Below are positions 46,083-57,400 of a DNA stretch of 64,000 nucleotides, one piece after another (the first letter of the stretch is position 1; every line of letters begins with the position of its first letter). Location: positions 1 through 64,000 of the forward strand of contig QPMI01000637.1 in the NCBI GenBank assembly GCA_004431415.1, written 5' to 3'. The notes under the pieces are model-generated. The model was not told the origin of the DNA. It worked only from the letters and a program-made list of their open reading frames with translations, and did not search any database. A program made the position numbers and the translations under genes. This DNA is from Cyanophora paradoxa (taxonomy: Eukaryota; Glaucocystophyceae; Cyanophorales; Cyanophoraceae).

Positions 46083-47545
46083 ATGGGCGCCGGATCCAGC
46101 TCTTCCAGCCCGAGAGAGTCGCGGCGGGACCCTGGTGAGCTCCCCCGCAATTTTATCAATTCCATAAAGCTACCGCGATGGGCCCCTGGCGTCTTCCGCG
46201 CGGCTGACCCCTTATCCTTTTACCCTCTCAGCGGCGCTCGTCTTCGATCACGACGGCGTGCTCAACCTGAGCGTGACAAAGACGCGTGGGGGCGGTCCCC
46301 AGACGTTCCGCACGATCGAGGCGGCGTGGGCGGCCTCGGTCGCGGCCGGGGCGAAGCGGACGCGGATCACAGTGAAGGAGGGCGAGTGGCTCATCAAGAA
46401 GTGGATCGACATCGATGCCGAGGACAAGGAGCTCGCGATCTGCGGCGAGGGCCGCGCCGTGCTCCGCTCCGCGAAGCCCCTCAGTACGGAATGCATCGTC
46501 TTCACCGGCGATCGCGCCCGCGTCGCGCTGCGGAATCTCCACGTCGAGGGCAACATTAGGTGCGCCCCCTTCGGAAACCGTCTCGAGCCTCCTAGATTCC
46601 CCGTCCGAATCTTTCCGCGCCTGCAGTTTCCAGGGCAAGGAGAGCAGCTGGTGTGTGCGGGACTGCGACCTGGACGGCCGGGGGCACTGGTGCCTCCTTG
46701 CCTTCTCCAACTGCGACCGCTCGCGCCTTTCCGTGTCCAACTCCTACCTCCACCACTCCGGTTCGCGTGACTGCGCGCTCGCACCCCCCGAAGAGACCCT
46801 GACTATCCACGTTCGGCGAGCAGAGAAGAGGGACGCGATCATCTTCCGGGGCCAGGCGACGTCGCTGCGGGTTGTCGGCTGTGAGATCGAGCGCTGCCGC
46901 TCGGGCGTGCGGTGCGGGGACGCCGAGGACTCCCGCGTCGACGTGCGTGCGACCCGGGACCCCAGATCGATATCGACGGCCCCGCTGACCGGCCCCGGCC
47001 GCGAGCAGATCCGGGGGAACCAGGTGCACGACTCGGAGCGGGGCCTGCTGATCTTCAAGCCGGCGCGGGGCGTGGTGGCGGAGAACGCGCTCTGGTCGTG
47101 CCGCTGGAACGTGCTGCAGTGCGCGCGCAACGGCAAGGAGGTGGAGTCCCTCCCGGGGCTCCTCCTCCGCGCCAACGACGTCCACCCCGCCGCCCCGCGC
47201 GGCGTCGCCCCCCTCCGCACGGGGCCCCTCGCCGCCCCGCCCCCCGCCGACGACTTCGAGTGGGAGGAGGAGGACGGGAGCGAGTCGTGCGACTCGCCGC
47301 GGGCCGAAGGCGAGGCGGCCGGCGCGACCGGCGGCTCGGGCATGGTGCGGGTGGAGTCCTCCGACTCGGCGTCGGACATGGATTCCCTCTGCCCGGCCTC
47401 CTCCGCCTCCTCTGCCCTCCCCTCCCCCGCCAGCGACGCCGGCGCGACGCCCAAAGCCTCCGCCGCCTCGCCGCCGGCGGCCCGCAAGCTCGCCGCCGTC
47501 GACCTGAGCGACATCAAGCCTGCGCCCCTCGTCGTCTGCTCGTGA
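46083..47545 (+). CDS. Beta-helix (pectate-lyase-fold-like) protein with N-myristoylation-type start
   Basis: ATG at 46083 gives MGAGSSSSSPRESRR, a typical Gly2/Ser6 myristoylation context. After an intron (donor GTGAGC near 46133) come AALVFDHDGVLNLSV, FRTIEAAWAASVAAGAKRT, ITVKEGEWLIKKWIDID and LAICGEGRAVLRS, then repeated strands with N/S-C-x-I/L spacing (WCVRDCDLDGRGHW, LRVVGCEIERCRSGVRC, IRGNQVHDSERGLLIF, ALWSCRWNV). These strand repeats fit a right-handed beta-helix of the PbH1 type seen in pectate lyases and F-box 11-like proteins. The C-terminal 110 residues are acidic, Ser/Ala-rich and disordered, ending LVVCS with TGA at 47543-47545. No lyase catalytic signature is evident, so a binding role is as likely as catalysis. 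Confidence 0.65.
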
Positions 47546-48126
47546 CCGCGCGCCATCCGGCCCGTCCGCGGGGCCCACCGCGCCGTCCGCGTCGGCCCCG
47601 CTTTTCTACTCGTCAGTGTATTATTTGAATTCTTGTGCTTCCACTTGCAGAGAGCCGAAGAAGCTGACTTGATTCAACGTCGCGGCGTATTTTTCTTTCG
47701 AAGGCTGGTATATGCAGCTAGCGTTAGGAGCAGCTGTTTCATATGCGTAGTTTTAAATGTAGATCCTGCCGAGCCTTTTCTATTGAGATGAAACATTAAG
47801 TGTCCCCCAGCATCGGACGAATCCAGAGATTTTCTCCAGGAACATACGATAACGCAGCGCTGCAGCTGAGATGTCTATTTTACTCTAGCCTAGATGTCAA
47901 TTACTTTTTCATAGAAGCCCCCTGACTCTTATCAGAGATTCAAGCAAATGTATAGCCCAACCCATTTTGACCGCTTGACGGCCCCCGGCCCCCCGGCCCC
48001 CCTCATGATCGATGTGAGCCTGATGATGTTTGTGTCAGCCAGGATGTGATTTCGAAATGCTGAAACGTAAACATGGATAAGCAAAATCAGACGTCGTGAG
48101 ACGGCCAAGTGGGGCGAGAGCTCGAA
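47546..48126. other. Convergent intergenic region
   Basis: 581 bp between converging genes, relatively AT-rich, with both 3' ends expected. No gene seen. Confidence 0.5.
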
Positions 48127-51100
48127 CTAGGCGGGGCCGGGGCGGCCGGTGAAGGGGTTCGCGCCCTCGCCCACCAGCTTCGGTGGCGACGCCAGGTCCC
48201 GGTCCCCGCCGCCGGCGCTCTCGGGCCGGAGCGGCGAGTTGCCGCTGCATCCCGGTTAACAACGCTTGTCAGCAAGCGGAGGGGCCGAGAGGGAGGGAAG
48301 GGGGCGGACCAGGAGAGGCGACGGGGGGTGCCGGAGACACTGTTCGAGGCCGAGGGCGACGCGGAGGGGGAGGCCTTCACCTGGGGAACGAGTTTCGGGC
48401 GGCGTGCGGGGTACAAGAAGCGGGGGTGGCGGAGGGTACCGCGCGCTCCATGATGCCGCCGAAGGGGGAGAGGGACCGAGTCACGACCGTGACGGAGTAC
48501 CGCCTTTCGGGGATCGAATTCGCGGCGGGGCCCGGGTTGGGAGACGCCGAGCGGGGTACCGGAGAGGCGCCTGATTGGGGGGTGCGGGCCTCGGAAGGGG
48601 GCGTCGGGGAGGGCCCGGGCCGGGCCCGGGGGGAGGCGGAGGGGCCGGAGCGGGGCGTGCCGCGCGCCCCCTCGAGGTTGGGGGGGGGGGCGAGGCTCCG
48701 GAGCGGGGGGTACGGGCGCGCTCAAGCTCCGCGAGCATCCTCTCGAGATCGGCGAGGGGAAGCGAGCGCAGCTCAAGCTCCGAGAGCTCCTCGGAGGTCG
48801 CGGGGGGTACGCCACGCAAGCGAGCCGGCTCCGCGGGGCAGGGGCGGGCTGCCGGGGCGCGGGGCTCGGGCGGCGACGGCGGAGAGGGCTTCTGGGACGG
48901 GGGCGGCGGGGCCGCGCGGCGCGGGCGGGGCGGGGAGGGCGGGGCGGAGGCGGGGGGTGGACTCCCCGCCGGGGTAGGAGAGGGGCAGGGGGCGGGGGCC
49001 GGGCTGAAGGGAAGCGCGGCGGGCTGGCCGACGCGGCCGGGCGCCCTCGGCGCGCCCTGCGCCGAGAGAACGCGCAGCGAGGGGCGGGGCGGGGACGGCG
49101 GGACGGAGGGCGCATCCGGCGCGCGGGGGTACGCGCTCCGGGGAGGGCCGCCCGGGGCTCGAAAAGAGCGCGTCGGGAGAGCGGCGGGCCGGGGTACGGC
49201 CGCCGGAGCGCCTCCGCCGCGGTCGCCGCCGCCGCCGCAGGAGGCGCAGCGGCGGGCGAAGCGCTCGGTGCGGGGGTACAGGGGGTGGAGGCGGCGGGGG
49301 TCGGTGTGCCGGCGAAGAGGGCGCGGCGGGGGGCGGGCGGCGGGGCGGGAGGGAGCGCTGCGAGCTGGCGCGGGAGAGGGGCGGCGCGGCCGAGGACGAG
49401 GGGGGCCCGAGGAGGCCGGCGGCGCCGAGGCCGGCCGCGCCCCCGTGCTCGCCTCGGCGGGGGCGCGGGCGGAGGCGGAGGCGGGGGCGCGGGCCGGCGC
49501 CGGCGATGTGGCCCGTCGCACCGCGTCGGCGGAGAGGAGGAGGGGCGGAGGGGTGGCTGGCGCGCCGCCCCGGCGCCGGCGCGGGCCGAGGAGGCGGGTG
49601 GGCAGGCTCCTCGGGCCGCGCCGAGCGCCCCGGCGTGCCGAAGAGCCGTACCCCGGCCTCGGCGAGCAGCGGCGCCGCCAGTACCCGGGGGGATCGCGAT
49701 CGGGCGCGCGGGGGTACTGGCGCTGGCGGCGCGGGCGCGGCGGCGGGAGGAGGGGTCGGGGGCACGGGCCGCTCGCCGAGGGCCGCCCGCGCGGCCGCCA
49801 CAAAGGCGTCCCCGGCAGCCATCGCGCGGCCCGCCGGGTCCAGCGGCGCCGGCGCTCCCCGGCCCCGCTCGTCGCCGGGGCAGCCGCCCTCGTGCCCGCC
49901 CCCGTCCTCGTCCTCTTCGGCGTGCGCGCCGCCGGCGACGAGGAGCGACTTGACTGCGGCGGCGGTCTGGCGCCGGGCGGCGGCCATGAGCCGCCCCACG
50001 CGCTCGCCGTAGGCCCCGTCGCGCGCCGCCCGCACGCGCTCCAGCAGCTCCGGCGGCATCGGCGCCAGCGGCCCCGTCGCCCCCAGCACCTCCCGCATCC
50101 GCGGCGCCGCCCGCCCCCGCCGCCGCGGCGTCGCCACCGCGCTCGCCGCCGCCCTGCGCCGCGCCGGCCGTGAGCGCCGGGCGAACCAGGCGCTCCGGGA
50201 GCACGCGGCGCGCGGACCAGGCGTCGGCCTGCATGCGCTCCCGCCGGTCCGAGCGGCTCCGGTCGCAGCTGCGCGGGAGGCGCTCGCGGGCGGGACGGGA
50301 AAGGGGACGCGGCGGGGCCCGAACCGGAGCTCGATGGCCTCGAGGGCGGCGGGGCTGCAGGCCGGCGAGTTGCCCTCCAGCGCCAGCCGCTCCAGCGTCC
50401 CGTTGCTCCCCACCAGCGCCTCTGCCGCGCGGGCGCATCGCGCCCCGTCAGGCGGCTTGGCGTTGGGGGGCGGGAGGGGCTGGGCGGCACCGGCGAGGGC
50501 GAGTACTCCCCTGGGACCGATGTTGTTGTCCGAGAGGTCGAGGTCCCGGAGGGCTGCGGGGTACGGCCTCGAACGGGGGGGGTACAGGGCCGCGCGGGGC
50601 GGGGCGCACTGGTGTTGCGGGAGAGCGCCTCGGAGAGCTGCCAGGCGCCGGCGTCGTCGCAGCGGTTGCCTGCGGGGGCGCCGCCTGAGCGCGGGTGGAG
50701 AGGGGGCGCGGGCGGGGCGCACCGGCGAGGAGGAGGCGGACGAGGGAGCGGTTGGATGCGAGGGCGACGCCGGCGGCTAGAAATCCCTGCGGTCCAATCC
50801 CGTTGCTGTCCATCGCCAGCACCTCGAGGCGGATGGTCGTGCGGGCCAGGGCTATCGCGTTGAAGAGCGCGACCGCGCCCGCGTCGCCGAGGCCACAGCT
50901 GCCGACGTCCAGCTGCCGGCGGCGCCGCTCGACATAGGACGCGGAGAGGGAAGCGCGGCGCACGGCGCCGGCACCTGCCGGATGGAGGTGTTCCCCGGCC
51001 AGATGCGGGCGAGCGCGAGACCTCCGAGCGAGCCGAAGCCGCACCGCCGCATGTCCACCGTCTCTACCCTGCGGCGCGTTTCAGCATTCATTATTCCCGC

Positions 51101-51431
51101 CGCGAGGGCAGCTCGCTGACGTGGCGGAGGAGCGAAGGGCCTCCGCGAAGATGTCAATGTCGCGCGAGTCCAGCTTGAGCGAGCGCAGGTCCAGCCCCGT
51201 GCATGCGTCCAGCTGCGACTCGGAGTGAGCCCGAAGCTCGCCGCGAGGCTGCAGGCGCGGGGGGAGCAGGTTCTACTTCGCTGCCGGCCAAGCCGCGCGG
51301 ACCTCTAAGTTCCACCGCACATCGTTCAGCACTTCATCCAGCTCCCAGTCCTCCTCCTCCTCGATCGCCTCAAGCTCAGCCATCGCCTTCGGTTCAAGTT
51401 CCAGCGCCAGCGTACCCCGGTGGCTGGACAT
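48127..51431 (-). CDS. Leucine-rich-repeat (RNI-like) protein with long disordered tail
   Basis: ATG at 51429-51431 (MSSHRGTLALELEPKAM); an in-frame Met 7 codons upstream is possible. The start is followed by an acidic segment (EAIEEEEDWELDEVL). Exons down to about 50340 encode LRRs of the ribonuclease-inhibitor/NOD type: LDLRSLKLDSRDIDIFAEAL, VETVDMRRCGFGSLGGLAL, LDVGSCGLGDAGAVALFNAI, LEVLAMDSNGIGPQGFL, LRDLDLSDNNIGPRGVLAL and LERLALEGN. The rest (48127-50340) is Arg/Pro/Ala-rich low-complexity sequence with a few ordered-looking stretches (PPELLERVRAARDG, LPLADLERMLAELERA), ending KLVGEGANPFTGRPGPA with TAG read from 48127-48129. All three minus frames are open for long distances in this tail, so exon choice there is uncertain. 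No NTPase or effector domain was found. Confidence 0.65.
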
Positions 51432-51432
51432 G
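51429..51432. promoter_or_regulatory. CATG where two opposite start codons overlap
   Basis: The minus-strand ATG of the LRR gene (51429-51431) and the plus-strand ATG of the SDR gene (51430-51432) share this CATG, if both upstream starts are used. Even with the SDR's second ATG (51556) the genes are only about 125 bp apart, so their promoters must overlap each other's transcribed region. Confidence 0.4.
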
Positions 51433-53433
51433 GCTTTCGTTCCCGGCGGCATCCCCGCAGCCTCACGATGCGGCGCTCCGTCTGTCGGCAGCGCCGCGTG
51501 CTCGCTCGCCGGCCGGCCCGTGGCGCGCGGCGAGGATGACCGCGGCGACGGCCGCATGCGCACCCGCTTCGAGGCGGACGACATCGTCGCGTCCTCTTCG
51601 TTCGGCCTGCAAGCCGGTGAGCGCGCCCGGGACCCACCGCGGCCGGCCGTGACTGCACGTGAGACCGCCGGTCGGCGGCTGCCGCCCGCCTCCTGGCGCA
51701 GAGGGCGTGGAATTAGAGCGCAAATCTTAGCTAAAGATGACCGCGCCACCGCATACGATGCAGCCCACCTGCACGCACATGATTGACCGCTCCCCGCGGC
51801 CCGGCTTAGCTGCGCGCGCGCGCGTCCGCCCGCCAGCAGCTCATTCGACCCGAGCGCAGACGCGCCCCCTTCAGTACTGCGCGTGAACTGGGAGGACTTC
51901 TTTGACAAGCGGGTGCGGCGAGCCCGGCTCACGCGCCCGCGCCCCTCGGGCCCGCCGGCCGGCCGAGCGACGGGGCGGGGCGGGGCGGGCAGATGGGCCG
52001 CGGCGAGGTGTTCTACGGCAAGTCGAAGAAGCGCATCGCGGCGGAGCTCGCGGAGATGGGCTACGACCTCGACGCCGAGAAGGAGCCCATCCCGGACGGT
52101 GCGCCGGCCGCGCGCGGCGCGCGAACCTCGGGCGGAGCGGGCGGGCCGAGCGGGGGCGCCGCGCAGAGGAGCGGAGGCAGGGGGCAACCCTCGTGGTGGG
52201 CGCCACCGGCGGCGTCGGCCAGTGGGTCGCCCTCAAGCTCCTCAACCGCGGCGTGCCCGTCCGCGTCCTCGTCCGCAGCAAGGCCGGCGCCGAGGGGGTG
52301 CGCCGCTGCGCCGGGTCCTCGCTCGCGTACCCCCACGCCCCCCCTGTAAAAGATCTTCGGGCCGGACGGGGACAACCTCGACATCTTCCAGGGCGACCTC
52401 GCCGACCCCCGCTCCGTCCGCCGGGGTACGCGGTCGAGCCGCCGCTCCCCCCGCCCCCCGCCTCACCTTTCGCCGCAGCGGTGGCGGGCTGCGAGGCGGT
52501 CGTGATCGCATCAGGGGCTCGCTCCCCCCTCGGCGCCAACCGCCCCGAGAAGGTCCGGGGGCCCCGTACCCCCCGGATCCTGCCCCCCCTTGCCGATCGC
52601 TGCAGCCAGGTGGACTACGAGGGCGTGAAATCGATCGTGGCGGCGTGCAAGGAGGCGGGTACGGTGAAGCACGTCACCCTCGTCTCCTCCCTGGGTACAC
52701 CTCCGCGCGCGTCCGCCGGCCAGCCCCCCGCCCCGCTCAAAGCCTGTACCCTTCTTCAGGCACGACCCGCCCCGAGAAGTTCCCGCTCTACACTCTCTTC
52801 GGCGACGTGCTCCGCTGGAAGCGGAAGGTGCGGCCCTCGTCCCAGCGGGCATACGTGATTGGTTGGGTTTTGAGCCGTGTACCCCCGCAGGCCGAGGAGG
52901 AGCTCGCTGCGAGCGGCCTCCCCTACACGATCATACGGCCCGGGTTCGACCCCCCCGCCCCCCCTTCTCCTTCTCCGAAACCGATCGGGGTACAGCGGCC
53001 TGCGGGACGAGCCCGGGGGGCTACGGGAGATGGTCCTCGAGCGCGGAGACGCCCTCCCCACGTGCGCCCCCGCCCGTGCCCCCTTGCCCCCCCCCCCCCC
53101 CCCCCCCGCCCCCCTCACCGCGCCCGGTACCCCGGCCTCCAGCGGCTCGATCTCCCGCATGGACGTCGCCGAGCTCGCGGTCGAGTGCGCCGTCGCGCGG
53201 TACCCCTCCCTCGACTTCGCCGTGCGTTCGTCGCTGTACCCTCCCCTCCATTCTGGGCCTCCCTGAGGCTAACCGGGCGGCGCCGGCAGTGCCTGAACGG
53301 GCCGGGCTTCGCCGCGGGGTACGCCGAGGGGCTGGAGGAGGAGGAGGAGGGGGAGGACGGGGAGGAGGGGTACGAGCCCGGGCCGAGCCCCATGGCGGAG
53401 CCGCTGGCGCGCCTCGCGGGGGCGGCCCCCTAG
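51430..53433 (+). CDS. Atypical SDR / NmrA-like NAD(P)-binding protein, plastid type
   Basis: Exon 1 starts at ATG 51430 (MAFVPGGIPAASR, Ala/Arg-rich, transit-peptide-like) or at ATG 51556 (MRTRFEADDIV). It is spliced to LRVNWEDFFDKR (from 51876), then GEVFYGKSKKRIAAELAEMG, the Rossmann segment TLVVGATGGVGQWVALKLL (about 52187-52240), RVLVRSKAGA, LDIFQGDLADPRSV, AGCEAVVIASGA, VDYEGVKSIVAACKEAG, KHVTLVSSLG, EKFPLYTLFGDVLRWKRK, GLPYTIIRPG, ISRMDVAELAVECAV and an acidic C-terminus ending LAGAAP, TAG at 53431-53433. GATGGVG is the dinucleotide-binding loop; there is no classical YxxxK, as in atypical SDRs of plants and algae. The wording resembles plastid proteins of the HCF173/HCF244/Ycf39 group, but the exact member is unclear. 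A partial copy lies at 62321-63205. Confidence 0.75.
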
Positions 53434-53805
53434 CGAGGCCCGCGGGCCCGTCCGCCGTCACCTCATCGCCGCTGCTCGCAACTTGCAACGCAGCTCTAAA
53501 ACTATAATCCGTTTTCCGTTTTTGGTTTTGCGAAACTGCACTTTTCATGATCAATTACATGCCACAATAAGGTCGATCTAAATTGCAGTCACTGAATGCC
53601 ACAATTGCATGTTCGACGGCTGATTCAAAGCAATAGCCACGAGAGAACAAATTAAACTAGAAATGAAATACCTGTGTAACTAGAAATCTAAGAGCTAGAA
53701 TAAACTATAGCTACGGCCCGCCGGGCCGGCCAGCTGCAGCGACCGTCGGACAGGCCTAGGGGCCCGGGGCTTTAAATTCGAATTTGAGGCTCCGAGGCTC
53801 GGAGA
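52855..53805 (+). repeat. Source copy of segmental duplication (SDR 3' part and flank)
   Basis: From GTGATTGGTTGGG inside an SDR intron to beyond the stop codon and 3' flank (about TTCGAATTTGAG...CCGAGGC). It matches 62321-63205 with small indels, including loss of a C-run and short insertions. Confidence 0.85.
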
Positions 53806-54463
53806 AGTCGACGCGATGCGTATACGTATACTACTATGATACGTAGGACCCGTACGCGTAGGAACCCGCGGCCGGCCCTGAGATCTCGATCGATATCGAT
53901 CGCGATCGCGAGGCCTAGCTATACTACTACTATATGATAGCTATATATAGGCCTAGGCCCTAGGGCAGCTGCCAGGCTGCAGCCTGCAGATCTAGAGCCG
54001 GCCTGGCGCTGCGTGCGGCCCGCGGCGCCGGCTGCGCGCATACGCGTATAAGTATACGTACATAGCTATATATAGCCCCTTGGCTGCGCCGGCGACGTAT
54101 ACGCACGTAGCCCCCCCTCGAGCTCGCAAAAACAACTTGCAATTGGCAAATCGATTGGCGTAGCCCCCTCGCCCCAGCGGCCAGCGGCATAGAGCTCTCG
54201 ATGATCGTGCAGCGGCAAAGAGAATTCAAAGCTCAAACTAAGTACGTAGTAGCGCAGCAACGCGAATTCAAAGAAGGCATTCAGAACGAGCAGGCTTGCA
54301 GCTGCAGCCGCAAGCGCGAATTCCTCGCGCAAGAACGCGTCATTCTGAAACAATCCGCACACATAGGCCTGGTCCTTGCGTGCATCCGTCCGCGGCACTG
54401 GCACTTCAACACGACGCATTAGACCGATTCGGGCCGATTGCAACTCCGATCCGATTCCGTTCG
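53434..54463. other. Intergenic region, palindrome-rich
   Basis: 1.03 kb. 53434-53805 is the 3' flank that is also found after the second copy at 62321-63205. 53810-54110 is packed with palindromic words (GTATACGTATAC, GATCGATATCGATC, GCGATCGCG, CTATATATAG). 54110-54463 leads to the next ATG. No gene seen. Confidence 0.5.
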
Positions 54464-57400
54464 ATGGGCTGCGCGTTCCGCAAGTCCCAGCCCCGGCAGC
54501 TGCAGCTGCAGCCTGTGCCTTGCCGCGAAATCGTCGTTGATGTCGTCGACGACAACGCTGGGCACGCCGGTGGCAGCAAGCTGAAGGCGGACTCAATCAT
54601 CGCCAAGGAATTCGATGGCCATATGCATGAGCACAGGCAGCGCACAAGTGGCGCGAGCGCAGCTGGCCGCGGGCGCACAGCTGCAGACGAGCTGGAGGCG
54701 AACGCGAGCTCGAGCGCCAGCAACCGGCGACAGCGAGCCGTCGTGATACACGGGATTCCTCTGCAGCTGGGCGACGACCCCTCAAGCGCCTCAATCCTTG
54801 CCCGCCTGCAGAGCGCCGCGCCGCCCGCTCCGTCGCTGCCAGTAGCCGCCCGGCCCGCTGCGGACGCCGCCGCGCGCGGCCGAACGCTCCGCATCTTCGT
54901 CTCTTCGACATTCCGTGCGTCGTCGTCTTCTTCCATCTTTCGCCTCGCCTCGCCCTCCCTCCCTCCCCCCCCCTCCCCCGCGCCCCCCCCCCCCCCCCCC
55001 CCCAGGCTCCCCGGCCCCGGCCCCGCGCCCTGCCCCCCCTTCTTTCAATCCTTTTCCTCCCCCTTACATTCAATCTCCGCAGAGGACATGATGATGGAGC
55101 GCGACGAAATCAGGGCGGCGGTTCACCCGCGGCTGCGGGCCCTTTGCGCGGCGCGCGGTCTCTTCCTCCACATCGGCGACCTCCGCTGGGGTATCCGCGA
55201 CGACGAGGTTGCCAGCGGCGAGGTGCACCCTGCATCCACACAGCGTACCCCCAGGAGCGGCTTGTCACTCTCTCCCTCTCAGGTTGTCCGGCTCTGTTTG
55301 AGAGAGGTGCAGCGGAGCCAGTACTTCGTCGGCCTTCTAAAGGGTCCGCCTTCTTCTAATCATTGCGTGCAAGCTCATTGCGCTTGAATTCAGGTCGCTA
55401 CGGATGGCACATCAACCCCAACGCGCCAGAGGACGACGAAAGCAATGCTCTTTTCCGCTGGCGCGCTTGTCTCTTTTCGATTTCTAAGAAATCTCTCCTT
55501 GAGCTTGCCTTACCCCTGAAACTAAACGAGCGCGAATTCGAACCCCCCTTTCCCCCCGGTCCCTCCCCGCCTCCCGGCCTCCGGGTTGTGCTCCCCCCCC
55601 CCCCCCTCAACCCTTCCCTTCCCCTGGACTCCTCCCCCTGGACTCCTCCCCCCTGCCCTTCCCCTTGCCCCCCCCCCCGCCCCCCCCCCTCCCCGGGGGG
55701 GGATGGAGATGAACGCTGCCGCAGGAACTTGCGGGTGGCCGCGGACGAGTTCCCTTGGGTGAACGAGGTGGCAAACCGCTCCGTGACTGAAATCGGTGCG
55801 CCGCTGCCAAGATCATGATGTTCTCTGCACATGTCTACATCTCTGATGGCCACGACCCGCAGAGATGCGCGCCGGGAGCCTGAGAGACTTGCAGGTAGAT
55901 TAACGAAGACTAGTGATCTAGATCTTCCGTTTTGCGCTTATTCGACTCCTCCACAGGCAGCCCGCGGCAAGGCGCTCTTCTTCTTTGCCGAGGCTGCTCA
56001 GCCAGATGAGAGGGAGGGCCTGCATGCGGTGCGGATGATGGGGGAGTTGAAGGACGAAATTCGCCGGTCGGGCCTCCCCGTGCAGCTTTACCGCGACCCG
56101 CAACAGCTCTCAGCCGTGATGTCCGAAGCGCTTGTTAAGGTGAGACTCCCGATCATGATCAGGACTGGATATCGTCCGACTCAAATCGCCCACTCCGGCT
56201 CTGTCTCCGATCCGTGCATTACGTGGAGCCGCGCTGAAATCGTCGGCAGATGGTGGAGCGCGACTTCCCAGTTGACCGAGAGCAAACGTGGCTGCAAACC
56301 CAGCGGGCTGCACAGGCCGCTTTCGCGGGTGTCCGTCAGCGAACATTTGCGGGCGATCCGGAGGACTTCGCCGCGCTCAATCAGTATGCCGAGGGAAACA
56401 GCGAGGAGATCTTCGTGCTCTTCGGAGAGGGCGGCTCGGGCAAAAGCTGTGCGAGGCATCTTTCGCCTTCTCTTGCGCGTATAGTCGATCTCAATGTGGG
56501 CGCAGCGTTGCTGGCGAACTGGACAGCACAGTGGAGCGCAATGCATCCCAGCGAACTGACGATTGTACACTTCGTCGGCGGCTCTCAGAGCAGCTCCACG
56601 TTGCCATCAATCGCGCGGTGCTTATCGCGACCGACAATCGTTTTCCTGTTCTGAAGATAGTGGGCGCAGACGTCTTGGAGAGGAGGTAAAAGAGCGCTGG
56701 CCCGAAGTAGAGGAGTTGGAATGGCGCGGCGATGACGTTACATTGGCTGGGCAAGTGCGGGCGTGGCTTACGGCGGGGGCGCAACGGTGGCCGGCGCGGG
56801 TGTTGCTGGCGCTGGATGGGCTCGACCAACTTCAGGGACCAACGGTGGTCCAATCTCTGGCGTGGCTTCCAGACGCTGCCGGCTCGCGCCTGCGCATTGT
56901 AGCTTCTTGCATCCCTGGTTCGCGTGAGACAGTTTTCTTCATTCGCTGTAATCAATCAATGAGATGCATCGCAGGCCGTGCACTCGATACGGTAAAGCAG
57001 CTTCCCCGTTTGACGACTCGTGAGCTGCTTCCGCTCGATGTGAAGAGACGAGAACACCTGGTGCAGCGCTTGCTGCACGAGCAAGGCAGATCCTTGAGCG
57101 ACGATCGCGTCAACCGGATCGTCCAGTCGGCTGCTTGTGGAAACCCGTGCGCTTCTCGTTCACAGCACTCATTGCGTATATGTAGAGCCATGCATATGGG
57201 AGCTTTCGACCGCAGACTCTACCTCCGCACGTTGCTCGAGGAGCTTTCTGCGGTAGCTGTGCACGCGACGCTCGACGCGGTTCTCGACGAGTGCCTCGTG
57301 TGCAGCGGCCCGCGGGACCTTTTCCGAGCAGTCCTCCGACGTCTCGTCGCCCGGCATAAGCTAAAGGGGGGCGCGGGGGGTGAGAGCCCTGTAGCGGAAG

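Noticed and set aside
48087-50722. Three long overlapping minus-strand frames as separate genes
   Set aside because: They are the three frames of the same low-complexity, stop-poor tail of the LRR gene.
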